DNA of 22,054 nt from a virus. This document shows, in pieces, positions 6,411 to 13,689 of this stretch (positions are counted from its first letter, which is position 1; each line of letters begins with the position of its first letter). Made by a program: the position numbers and the translations under genes. The notes beneath the pieces were generated by a model. The model saw only the letters and a program-made list of their open reading frames with translations, did no database searches and had not been told where the DNA came from. The stretch covers positions 1 through 22,054 of the IMG/VR virus record IMGVR_UViG_3300034198_013712; one strand, given 5' to 3'.

Positions 6411-8129
6411 TTATGCAGGGAATGTAGCTCCAGTTGGTAATATGTTAAAGTCTAGAATAATAAATTCTGCAGTCTTAGTAGGTTGGAGATAAATAGCTCC
6501 TCTTAATTGATTTCTATCTACTACGTCTGGTGTATTATTACTTTCATCCATTACTACTTTATAAGCGTATAAACCTTGACGTTGTTGTACACTTTCTAAA
6601 TATGGGTTCACTTGTGCTAAGAAGTTATTTCTAGTAGCTAATGTATTTTGTTCAAATACTAATGTGTTAGATATATTAGAAATAGTGTTTTTAAGAGTAA
6701 TTAACAAACGACGAACATTTACACGATCTAAAGCTGATGATTTAGTTTGTAATGTTTTCTGACCAAATACTACAACTCCAGTTGCTGGGAATGTAGCGAT
6801 TGGGTTAATCTTACCAGTGTATAAACTATCGCGATCTGCGGAAGTTAATTTTCTTTCAGCTAGTACTACTTGGCTTAAACCACCACGATTAATACCGGCA
6901 GGTGCAAACCATGGAGCAGATACATTATCGCTATAAGCATATACACCTGGAATTACAGTAGAGGCAGGAACCCATACTAAATTTTGAGTGTCAGGGTCTA
7001 CAATTTGAACCCAAGGCCAATATGCGGCTGCGTAGCTAGTGTTTAAAGTTGAAGCTTGGGCTTTAACTGTAGACACGTTTTGTCCGTATTTTACTAAGTC
7101 AATAACTGCAATAGCATCACCTCTGTTTTGAGTGTTATTGATTAATATATTCAATGGGATATTATGGCCTGTTTCAGCGCGCATTAATCCAGGAGCAGTA
7201 ATAACATTGTATTTATAATCATCTTTATTTGCTAAAACGGCAAACGATTGAGTATAATCATTTGGGCTTATCCCTTGGATATTAGAACCACCCATATTTT
7301 CATAGAATTTAGCTTCATAAGTAGGAATAGTATTTCCAGTTGCTCCACCAAGTGCACCACTTTGAGCTATAGGAATAGAACCAGTATATGATACAATTGC
7401 TGTTCCTGTGTTGTCAAAGTAATTAGGAGTTCTTTGGCTTACACTTTTTACTCTTACGTACTTACTACTTACAGGATAGCTACCTGATACTTGTAGGTAT
7501 GGGTTTAAGTTTTCGTCTAAACGAATATTGTATATTTGGTTACCAATTACTTTTTCAATGTAATTGTTTTGGTTAGGATCTAATGAAAGATTAGACCAAG
7601 TTTCCAAAATAGTAGGAGTATTAAAGGTATCATCTCCTCTTCTAATTAATAATGTAAATGTTCCAGATGCTGTGTTAGGTGCTTGAATCTCCCAACGAAC
7701 ATTGCTGGTGCTACCACTAGGTAATGAAGAAGATACTTCAGTACTATCACTATTACCAATAGTACCATCAGTAAGATATTCTAATGTGAACATATTACCA
7801 CCAATAGTACTACCACTTACATTAGAACTTGATGCAGGGGTAAATGAACCACTTGCAACACGAGTAACTAATAAGCTAGTACCACCATTGTTAAAATAAT
7901 TGTATGCAGATAACGCTGTTAAATAATTGTAAGTACCACCTCCGCTAATAAAATAACCTCCGAAATTTTGTAAATAATCAGAATAAGTGGTTACTATTTT
8001 TGGGATACCTACTTTACCCAACAGAGTTGGACCAACAATAGCTGCACCAATAGGTGCAGGGGTTGCAGAAACAAAAGATTGATCGTTCTCTCTTGCTAAA
8101 ACACCAGGGGATATTAAAGTTTCGGCCAT
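6411..8129 (-). CDS. gp18: Contractile tail sheath protein gp18
   Basis: A 572-residue protein that forms the contractile sheath around the tail tube. The N-terminus MAETLISPGVLARENDQSF is the classic sheath opening (SPGVxxxExD). It is followed by GAAIVGPTLLGKVGIP and YLTALSAYNYFNNGGTSLLV. The middle (about residues 100-250) is a variable Ser/Thr-rich surface region. The C-terminal part has the conserved sheath core: VVVFGQKTLQTKSSALDRVN, VRRLLITLKNTI, and DRNQLRGAIYLQPTKTAEFI. It is shorter than T4 gp18 (659). The order sheath then tube is as in T4. The start at 8129 is supported by the SPGV motif and lies 18 bases after a variant of the intergenic motif, with an A-rich leader and no Shine-Dalgarno. 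Confidence 0.96.
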   Translation of the reverse strand: MAETLISPGVLARENDQSFVSATPAPIGAAIVGPTLLGKVGIPKIVTTYSDYLQNFGGYFISGGGTYNYLTALSAYNYFNNGGTSLLVTRVASGSFTPASSSNVSGSTIGGNMFTLEYLTDGTIGNSDSTEVSSSLPSGSTSNVRWEIQAPNTASGTFTLLIRRGDDTFNTPTILETWSNLSLDPNQNNYIEKVIGNQIYNIRLDENLNPYLQVSGSYPVSSKYVRVKSVSQRTPNYFDNTGTAIVSYTGSIPIAQSGALGGATGNTIPTYEAKFYENMGGSNIQGISPNDYTQSFAVLANKDDYKYNVITAPGLMRAETGHNIPLNILINNTQNRGDAIAVIDLVKYGQNVSTVKAQASTLNTSYAAAYWPWVQIVDPDTQNLVWVPASTVIPGVYAYSDNVSAPWFAPAGINRGGLSQVVLAERKLTSADRDSLYTGKINPIATFPATGVVVFGQKTLQTKSSALDRVNVRRLLITLKNTISNISNTLVFEQNTLATRNNFLAQVNPYLESVQQRQGLYAYKVVMDESNNTPDVVDRNQLRGAIYLQPTKTAEFIILDFNILPTGATFPA

Positions 8130-8147
8130 GTTTTATATGTTTTTTTA

Positions 8148-8157
8148 TGATAAATAT
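8148..8157 (-). promoter_or_regulatory. Variant of the conserved intergenic motif upstream of the sheath gene
   Basis: TGATAAATAT on the plus strand (9 of 10 match to TTATAAATAT), 18 bases before the sheath ATG in a 47-base gap. Candidate late promoter element. Confidence 0.4.
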
Positions 8158-8176
8158 GGCGAACTATCTTCAAAGT

Positions 8177-8428
8177 TTAGACCTTAGGTAAAAATTCCCC
8201 AGTTTCTAAACTTATAGTTCCTTCACCATATTTAACTTTCATTTGTTCAACCAAATTAAGTTCTTGGTTTTTTAAATTATTAAATTCGGTTTTTAATTTT
8301 TCTTTATCTTCACTTAAACTGATAAATTCAATTTCAATTCTTCCTAAATTTAAAGATACTTGATTGTATTTGTTTTTAAGATCTTTAAGTGAAGTTAATT
8401 CTTCGGGAGTTAAAACTTTTTTTTCCAT
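8177..8428 (-). CDS. Small coiled-coil protein, function unknown
   Basis: An 83-residue protein, highly charged and predicted to be almost all helix. It opens MEKKVLTPEELTSLKDLKNK and continues with heptad-like Leu/Ile spacing through residue 65. The C-terminus is short and non-helical, VKYGEGTISLETGEFLPKV. I do not recognise a named family. It stands alone between tail-completion gp15-like and sheath genes, where T4 has the terminase genes 16 and 17. The length, coiled coil and position do not by themselves show that it is a small terminase, which is usually about 140-170 residues with a DNA-binding helix-turn-helix. A structural or assembly helper is as likely. It has conserved motifs both before and after it. 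Confidence 0.8.
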   Translation of the reverse strand: MEKKVLTPEELTSLKDLKNKYNQVSLNLGRIEIEFISLSEDKEKLKTEFNNLKNQELNLVEQMKVKYGEGTISLETGEFLPKV

Positions 8429-8440
8429 AAATTATTTTTA

Positions 8441-8450
8441 TTATAAATAT
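8441..8450 (-). promoter_or_regulatory. Conserved intergenic motif upstream of the small coiled-coil gene
   Basis: Exact TTATAAATAT on the plus strand in the 30-base gap, 12 bases before the ATG at 8428. Candidate late promoter element. Confidence 0.5.
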
Positions 8451-8458
8451 ATTAAAAC

Positions 8459-9415
8459 TTATACTCCATCAAACCCTGGTGAAGGAGGATCTTCAAAGTT
8501 TACAGGGTATTGAGGTACAACTGGGTATTGAAGAGGTACATTAGAGTATGGGTCTGTAGTTTCGTTAGGATTTAAAACAGTTTCTAAAGAGAATACTACT
8601 GATGTTTGATCTGGGAGTTTTTTAATGGATTGTAAATCCTTATTAATTATATCTGGGATGATATATCCATACATAGTAATGTTAAATTCAGTTTGAACTA
8701 ATCTTTCTTCCCCTTGATTGATAGAGTTATTAGTAGTAAAAGATGTAATTCTAGCTCTAAATTTAAATCTTGCTGGGTCACCCCAATATGCTTCAGATGC
8801 ATAGTTAATTGCTTCAACAATTTTATTCATTTGCTCCATGTAGTATGTTGACACTATGCATTTATATGTTAATGTTACATAATCAGGAACAACTATAGCA
8901 TATTGAGTTTTTTGAGGTATTCTATTATTTAATACACCAAAATTATCATATGCATTTTCTTTTCCATATGTTTTAGTAGAAATACTGTAGTTATGAGGAA
9001 AGTTAGCATCTAGTTTATTTGCAATGCTAAAATTCTTTTCCATAGACTCTCTCCTATACATTATAAGAGGAGCCATTATTTTATCATTTTGATCTCGATA
9101 ATATCCATCTGCTTGAACCGCCTTCCATCTTTCAGGGCTACCATAAATTATAGGAACCGGAATTTGAGTATTATTTTGATATACAGAAGGTTTAATAACA
9201 TTTGCAAAATAATAATAAATAGCTTCATCTATATCTTGGATACCAACACTAAATGGTTTTGTAGTATCTCCTTTAAATGATAATTGATTTGCTCTATTTA
9301 AAGGATTTATATTATTAGTAGAATCATTTGTATTACCATATTGAGAACTGTAAGGATTTATCTGCTCATTACTAAGTTCTTTTTGTGTTTTTGGTATGGG
9401 TTTTCTAGCAGGCAT
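8459..9415 (-). CDS. gp15: gp15-like tail sheath stabiliser / tail completion protein
   Basis: A 318-residue protein. After a disordered, Asn/Gln/Ser-rich ~45 residues it has KPFSVGIQDIDEAIYYYFAN, VIKPSV, VPIIYGSPERWKAVQADGYY, and APLIMYRR. Later come PDYVTLTYKCIVSTYYMEQM and EAYWGDPARFKFRARI. I recognise this set of motifs from the T4-like neck/tail-terminator proteins annotated as gp15 (proximal tail sheath stabilisation). Order 13-14-15 also fits. T4 gp15 is 272 residues. The gp15 ring closes the tail and docks it to the neck. The start ATG overlaps the stop of gp14-like by one base (TAATG), so the two are translationally coupled. Confidence 0.8.
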   Translation of the reverse strand: MPARKPIPKTQKELSNEQINPYSSQYGNTNDSTNNINPLNRANQLSFKGDTTKPFSVGIQDIDEAIYYYFANVIKPSVYQNNTQIPVPIIYGSPERWKAVQADGYYRDQNDKIMAPLIMYRRESMEKNFSIANKLDANFPHNYSISTKTYGKENAYDNFGVLNNRIPQKTQYAIVVPDYVTLTYKCIVSTYYMEQMNKIVEAINYASEAYWGDPARFKFRARITSFTTNNSINQGEERLVQTEFNITMYGYIIPDIINKDLQSIKKLPDQTSVVFSLETVLNPNETTDPYSNVPLQYPVVPQYPVNFEDPPSPGFDGV

Positions 9416-9921
9416 TAGATTCTAGCTTTAGTTAAACTGTATTTGTCAGATGGGATTAGTTGTCCTTGACATATAATTGAGATACTGGATCCAAAATTTT
9501 CTAATCCTGGGTTAAGTGGGTTAGGAGAATATGGGTATTCTTCAGATTTACCAGAAAATAATTGATTTTCTTGAATATTATCTAGTTCAAAAAAACTTTC
9601 ATACCACATAATTATATCCCCTACCTCAGGTACAACTTGTGCATCTTTTAAATCATCTCGAAATAAATTAAAGGTCATAGTTCTTGTAATGTTAGGACCT
9701 AAATCACTTGATCCCCATATCTGATCATTTCTTTGGATTAAACAATTTAAAAGAACAGGAGTAAAGAAGTATTTATCTATAGCTTCACCATATATATTAA
9801 CTTTATTTTTTCCATAATTATACTTATAGTATGCTATTTGTTGAGTAATAATATCCCCTAATAATTCTCGATTAAGGTTTCTAAATAAGCTGATATCTCT
9901 TGCTCCACCAAATAAAGCCAT
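9415..9921 (-). CDS. gp14: gp14-like neck protein
   Basis: A 168-residue protein. The opening MALFGGARDISLFRNLNREL with LGDIITQQIAYYKYN is typical of marine T4-like gp14 neck proteins. So is the central LFRDDLKDAQVVPEVGDIIM followed by WYESFFELDNIQENQLFSGK. With gp13 it forms the head-tail connector collar in T4. It is shorter than T4 gp14 (256), as in other environmental relatives. It starts three bases upstream-adjacent to the gp13-like stop (TAACATG), with TAGGATAAC giving a weak Shine-Dalgarno-like AGGA. It ends overlapping the next start by one base. The tight 13-14-15 packing indicates one transcript. Confidence 0.82.
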   Translation of the reverse strand: MALFGGARDISLFRNLNRELLGDIITQQIAYYKYNYGKNKVNIYGEAIDKYFFTPVLLNCLIQRNDQIWGSSDLGPNITRTMTFNLFRDDLKDAQVVPEVGDIIMWYESFFELDNIQENQLFSGKSEEYPYSPNPLNPGLENFGSSISIICQGQLIPSDKYSLTKARI

Positions 9922-9922
9922 G

Positions 9923-11077
9923 TTATCCTATATAAATTAAGTAAGGGGTTTGTTGTAATTCTTTTAATCTAGCATCTGTTTCTAAAGATTTTCTTTCTAG
10001 TATTTTTTCCCTAGAAGTTTCTTCTAAATAGAGTTTTAATTTTTCAACTAAAGCAGTTTTTTCAGCAGTAGCAGCATTTATAAGATCACTTTGATTTAAT
10101 GTTACTTCTGAGTTAGGAATAGGGATGGTTGAATATTTACCTCTAATATATCCTAACATTTCTTTACATAATGCTAATGTATATTCAAATATCCATTGGC
10201 GACCAATAGAATTAATTTGTCCATAAATCGGATTTGCAAAGGGTACATTAGAAACATTAGTAACTAATCCTGATCCAGAAGGAGCAACCGGGGTATTTTT
10301 TTCAGATTTAAGATAATACTCAAACCATAATCTTACTCCATTTTCTCCTTCTTCAGGTATAGGAAATAATCGTAATTTATTATTTCTAAGTTCAAAAGAT
10401 ATTTGTGATCTTCTTACTAAATCATTCATTTCAATTTCTTGAATCTTTTGAATATCAAAATAAATAGGATATAATGTAGCTGTGTTGGCTATACCATAGT
10501 TAGCCCAACCAAAGTCATTTAATATATTTAAATATTCATTACCAGCTCCAATATAAGGATCTAAGTATCTTACAGAAGCAGGAATTTGATTTCTAAATAA
10601 ACGAGTTATTGTAATATCTTGGCCTGATAGGCTTTGGGAAACAGCCCATTCATTTAAATCATAATCTTGAACATGTTCTTTAAGTATTATAGATCCTGAG
10701 TAGAAATTGACGTCTCCTCCTACGTTAGCTTCAATCCCATATTGTTCAGAAATACGAATAATTCCTCCTTGGTTAGGACGAATTAATGAGTGATTTAATA
10801 CGGATGCAGTAGTAAATCCTTCTATATCAAGATAATCTTGTCTAACTTTATATGCATAAACTAAATTTCCATATGTAGTAATTGCTTCTTCAAATGCTGT
10901 ATAAAAGTTTAAATCTTGGAGTTCAACATCAACTAATGGATATCCTAATCGACGAGCACAAAATGTTACTATTTTATCAGCATCAATTTGAAAATCATAA
11001 TCATAGTCATAAAATCCAAAAGGTGTATTACCAGGGATAAATGAACTTGAACCAGGATATATTGGGATGTTAGCCAT
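9923..11077 (-). CDS. gp13: gp13-like neck protein
   Basis: A 384-residue protein. The N-terminal region has FGFYDYDYDFQIDADKIVTF, ARRLGYPLVDVELQDLNFYT, and FEEAITTYGNLVYAYKVRQD. I recognise these as the conserved core of gp13-like neck proteins of environmental T4-like phages. The middle has beta-rich segments and YPIYFDIQKIQEIEMNDLVR. The C-terminal ~60 residues are a charged helix (LKLYLEETSREKILERKS) and end PYLIYIG. T4 gp13 is 309 residues. It joins the portal to the tail with gp14. It is the first gene of the 13-14-15 cluster, preceded by a 43-base gap containing the conserved motif. Confidence 0.82.
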   Translation of the reverse strand: MANIPIYPGSSSFIPGNTPFGFYDYDYDFQIDADKIVTFCARRLGYPLVDVELQDLNFYTAFEEAITTYGNLVYAYKVRQDYLDIEGFTTASVLNHSLIRPNQGGIIRISEQYGIEANVGGDVNFYSGSIILKEHVQDYDLNEWAVSQSLSGQDITITRLFRNQIPASVRYLDPYIGAGNEYLNILNDFGWANYGIANTATLYPIYFDIQKIQEIEMNDLVRRSQISFELRNNKLRLFPIPEEGENGVRLWFEYYLKSEKNTPVAPSGSGLVTNVSNVPFANPIYGQINSIGRQWIFEYTLALCKEMLGYIRGKYSTIPIPNSEVTLNQSDLINAATAEKTALVEKLKLYLEETSREKILERKSLETDARLKELQQTPYLIYIG

Positions 11078-11090
11078 GTGTTAGGTTTTG

Positions 11091-11100
11091 TTATAAATAT
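11091..11100 (-). promoter_or_regulatory. Conserved intergenic motif upstream of the neck gene cluster
   Basis: Exact TTATAAATAT on the plus strand, 13 bases before the gp13-like ATG. It is flanked by short imperfect arms (GTTTTGT / ACGAAAC) that could pair around it. Candidate late promoter element. Confidence 0.5.
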
Positions 11101-11120
11101 ACGAAACTATATGAATCGCA

Positions 11121-11357
11121 CTATTCAGGAAGAGGTGGTTCTGTAATTGGGGGTTCAATAGAAATATTCTCATCAATATCTTCTATTATAATAGATTCTT
11201 GATATTGTTGTCCATATAATTCTAAAGCAATAATAAGTTCTTCTTTAGTGCTGTAAAAAAATAACTTAGGTTGTCCGGTTGTTATTTGCCATTCTTCTTC
11301 TATTGATCCATAATGGAATACATCTATTTCATTTGTTGCTAAGTACCATTTTATCAT
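11121..11357 (-). CDS. Small acidic protein after the BspA-repeat gene, function unknown
   Basis: A 78-residue product if started at the ATG at 11355-11357. I prefer that start because it overlaps the upstream stop as ATGA and is preceded by GGAGGACAAAT, one of the few convincing Shine-Dalgarno sequences in the window. An upstream in-frame TTG at 11384 would add nine residues (MDNSRRRTN) but has no support. The protein reads MIKWYLATNEIDVFHYGS, then a TTGQPKLFFYSTKEELIIAL segment, and ends in a Pro/Glu/Ile-rich acidic tail (EPPITEPPLPE). I recognise no family. It ends the fibre module and could be a chaperone or minor structural component by position. Confidence 0.7.
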   Translation of the reverse strand: MIKWYLATNEIDVFHYGSIEEEWQITTGQPKLFFYSTKEELIIALELYGQQYQESIIIEDIDENISIEPPITEPPLPE

Positions 11358-13258
11358 ATTTGTCCTCCGTCTACTATTGTCCAACTATTAGGTGGTGATG
11401 TTAATATTGCTCTTGAAGCTGAGGCAGCGGATGTGTATTTAATTGTTCCAAAATCAATTGATATGTTAGGTTTAACAGATTGGGAAGCCCATCCTATTAA
11501 AATATCATCATAGTTTAAAGTTGAATAATCATTAAATGTTTTACTTGTCATAAATGAAGATGCATTTGACATTGAGGTTATTTTCCATCCTCCTAAAGGT
11601 TGATTAAAAGAAATAGCATTTAAAAATGTTTGACTAGCATTTGTTAAGTTAATTGTATTCCAATTTCGAATAGAATTACTTCCACTATTATTAAATTGAC
11701 TAGCACTTCTAGGTAAACCATAATTGTAAAATAAACCTAAAGATGATGTAAGAGCAGATACATTCCATAAACCTACTTCTTGGTTAAAATATGGTTGGCC
11801 AGTGAACATGAATCCCATGTCTCTTACTTTACTTACATTCCAATTTTTAATAGAAGGATCTCCACCATTATTAAATACACCATCTCTAGGCATACTACTT
11901 GGGTGGTTAAACATATGAAACATATTTGTAACATTTGATGTATCCCAAGATCCTATATTTTGGTTAAAATTAGATTGCCCTGCGAATAAATAAGACATAT
12001 CGGTTACTTTGCTGGTATTCCAATTATTTAATGGTTGGTTAAATGAACCAGTAGTTGCTCCATAAAACACAGCTAACATTGCATTCATTGCTGTAACATT
12101 TCCAACATTCCAACTCCCAATAGGTTGATTAAATTGTGGCGCCCCATAAAACATAGCAAACATATTAGAAGCACTAGCTACATTCCAATTTTTAATAGAA
12201 TCACTTCCTCCATTATTAAATGAGCTAGTTCGAGTAGCACTTGCACCAGCAAATGCATAATAAAATGATCTTACTTTACTGACATCCCAAGATCCTATAT
12301 TTTGGTTAAAAGCATAGGCCGAGTAAAACATAGTTGTCATATCTACTAAATTAGGTGTAGTCCAACTATTTATCGGCTGGTTAAAACGAGAAGCAGAAGA
12401 AAACATAGATGACATGCTGATAGCTGATATTGGTCTCCAGTTATCTAAAGGTTGGTTAAAATTACTATAGCCAAACATAAAGCTAAAATTACTAGCACTA
12501 CTTACATTCCAACTTTCAATAGGTTGATTAAAATTAGAATTATATAAAAATGTTTGACTAAATGAGGTTACTTTACTAGTATCCCAATTTTTAATAGAAT
12601 CACTTCCTCCATTATTAAATGAGTGAGTAAAAGTAGCATTTGCTGATCCAAGCATATTAGCCATATTAGTAGCATTACTTGTATTCCAATTACCTATATT
12701 TTGATTAAATCTATAGGTAGTATAAAAAGTTTGACCCATATTACCTACTTTACTAGTATCCCATTGATCAAGTCTACTAATAGTAGTAAGTAACGAACAT
12801 GATCTAAATGTAGCTGAGAGAGAAGCACTAAGTGTTGGGTTTAGATGTTTAGTGTAAAGATTTGGGGTATCAGATATATTATTTAAAGTTAAAGCATCGC
12901 ATCCATAAAATTGGGCTCCCTGGGATGATAGTTTTAACCCACCCCACTGTGATATATTGATTATTTTACGTCTATCTCTACCATTATTAAAAGACCACCC
13001 ATTAATATGGCCACTCATAGTTACATTATAAGTTCCAGCAGTAGCATAAGAATGTGTTACTTCAGGTTGTAAAGCAGATGATATTGAGCTACTAGTGTTA
13101 TCGCCCCAATACACCATAAAATTATATGAACCACTTACAGTTAATGGTAATACAATTTGATTAGCAGCACTTGAAGTTTGAGATAAATTATCCGTCTTCC
13201 ATGTTGATATGAAAGGTTTAGGTTTTGAATTTACTACACTTCTATTTGCTCTAGCCAT
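11354..13258 (-). CDS. PKD-domain plus BspA/DUF285-repeat fibre-like protein
   Basis: A 634-residue protein. Residues about 17-85 look like a PKD beta-sandwich: NFMVYWGDNTSS and THSYATAGTYNVTM, the usual WGDG and H-x-Y-x-x-x-G-x-Y signatures. From about residue 150 to 580 there are about 15 repeats of 23-26 residues with FNQPIGSWNVSNVTNMxxMF-like sequence. That is the BspA-like/DUF285 bacterial surface repeat (Pfam PF03382). Four or five repeats have a variant start, FNNGGSDSIKNW. There is no signal peptide, so this is not a bacterial secreted form, and its place among phage fibre genes makes it a virion protein. I infer a receptor-binding or polysaccharide-binding role. Such repeats are common on surface proteins of Bacteroidota and Mollicutes, which suggests exchange with host or prey surface genes. 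Confidence 0.85.
   Translation of the reverse strand: MARANRSVVNSKPKPFISTWKTDNLSQTSSAANQIVLPLTVSGSYNFMVYWGDNTSSSISSALQPEVTHSYATAGTYNVTMSGHINGWSFNNGRDRRKIINISQWGGLKLSSQGAQFYGCDALTLNNISDTPNLYTKHLNPTLSASLSATFRSCSLLTTISRLDQWDTSKVGNMGQTFYTTYRFNQNIGNWNTSNATNMANMLGSANATFTHSFNNGGSDSIKNWDTSKVTSFSQTFLYNSNFNQPIESWNVSSASNFSFMFGYSNFNQPLDNWRPISAISMSSMFSSASRFNQPINSWTTPNLVDMTTMFYSAYAFNQNIGSWDVSKVRSFYYAFAGASATRTSSFNNGGSDSIKNWNVASASNMFAMFYGAPQFNQPIGSWNVGNVTAMNAMLAVFYGATTGSFNQPLNNWNTSKVTDMSYLFAGQSNFNQNIGSWDTSNVTNMFHMFNHPSSMPRDGVFNNGGDPSIKNWNVSKVRDMGFMFTGQPYFNQEVGLWNVSALTSSLGLFYNYGLPRSASQFNNSGSNSIRNWNTINLTNASQTFLNAISFNQPLGGWKITSMSNASSFMTSKTFNDYSTLNYDDILIGWASQSVKPNISIDFGTIKYTSAASASRAILTSPPNSWTIVDGGQI
12185..12623 (-). 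repeat. Direct repeat within the BspA-repeat gene
   Basis: The 40 bases at 12185-12224 are identical to 12584-12623, 399 bases (133 codons) apart. They encode the variant repeat start SFNNGGSDSIKNW. The in-frame spacing suggests duplication of a block of five to six repeats. Confidence 0.85.
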
Positions 13259-13260
13259 GA

Positions 13261-13686
13261 TTACTGAGTTATCCAGTATTCTACTCTTGTTCCTTTAACC
13301 CATTCAGCATAAATTATATTTAGGGTATTTGGGACATAAATTCCATTACTTACTACTACCCAAGTTGCAGGCACAGATGGTGCTATTGTGTGGTTGTGGT
13401 ATATTTTTTGTACTACTCCAATTTGTGCTCCCGTTAAATCATTTGTTAAACTTCCAGTTGCAGGTGCGTCCCATTCATTATATACTGTTGTATTTACAAA
13501 TGATATTACTGTTCCCGTACCTGGTATAGCTCCAGTAACACCTTGTATACCTTGTGGTCCGGGTGAATTTACTTGGATAATATCTGTTACAGGTTGTACT
13601 ACTGTTAGTTGATTATTATCAGTATCATTAACAACAACATTGTTAGTGGTTAAATTTACTACTATTCTATTTGAGTTATCAGCCAT
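13261..13686 (-). CDS. Short collagen-like fibre/structural protein
   Basis: A 141-residue protein. The N-terminal 45 residues are Val/Asn/Thr-rich (beta). A short collagen-type stretch follows, GPQGIQGVTGAIPGTG (about residues 47-62). After it comes a compact C-terminal region with aromatic residues (NEWDAPATGSL, YHNHTIAPSVPATWVV, YAEWVKGTRVEYWITQ). Short G-x-y triplets in phages usually trimerise fibres. No named family is recognised for the C-terminal part. It is 3 bases after the 906-residue gene's stop and 2 bases before the next start, so all three belong to one operon. Role in adhesion or fibre attachment is inferred. Confidence 0.75.
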   Translation of the reverse strand: MADNSNRIVVNLTTNNVVVNDTDNNQLTVVQPVTDIIQVNSPGPQGIQGVTGAIPGTGTVISFVNTTVYNEWDAPATGSLTNDLTGAQIGVVQKIYHNHTIAPSVPATWVVVSNGIYVPNTLNIIYAEWVKGTRVEYWITQ

Positions 13687-13689
13687 ATA

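Noticed and set aside
11121-11384. Longer 87-residue version starting at TTG 11384
   Set aside because: The ATG at 11357 has a GGAGGA ribosome site and an ATGA overlap with the upstream stop; the TTG has neither.
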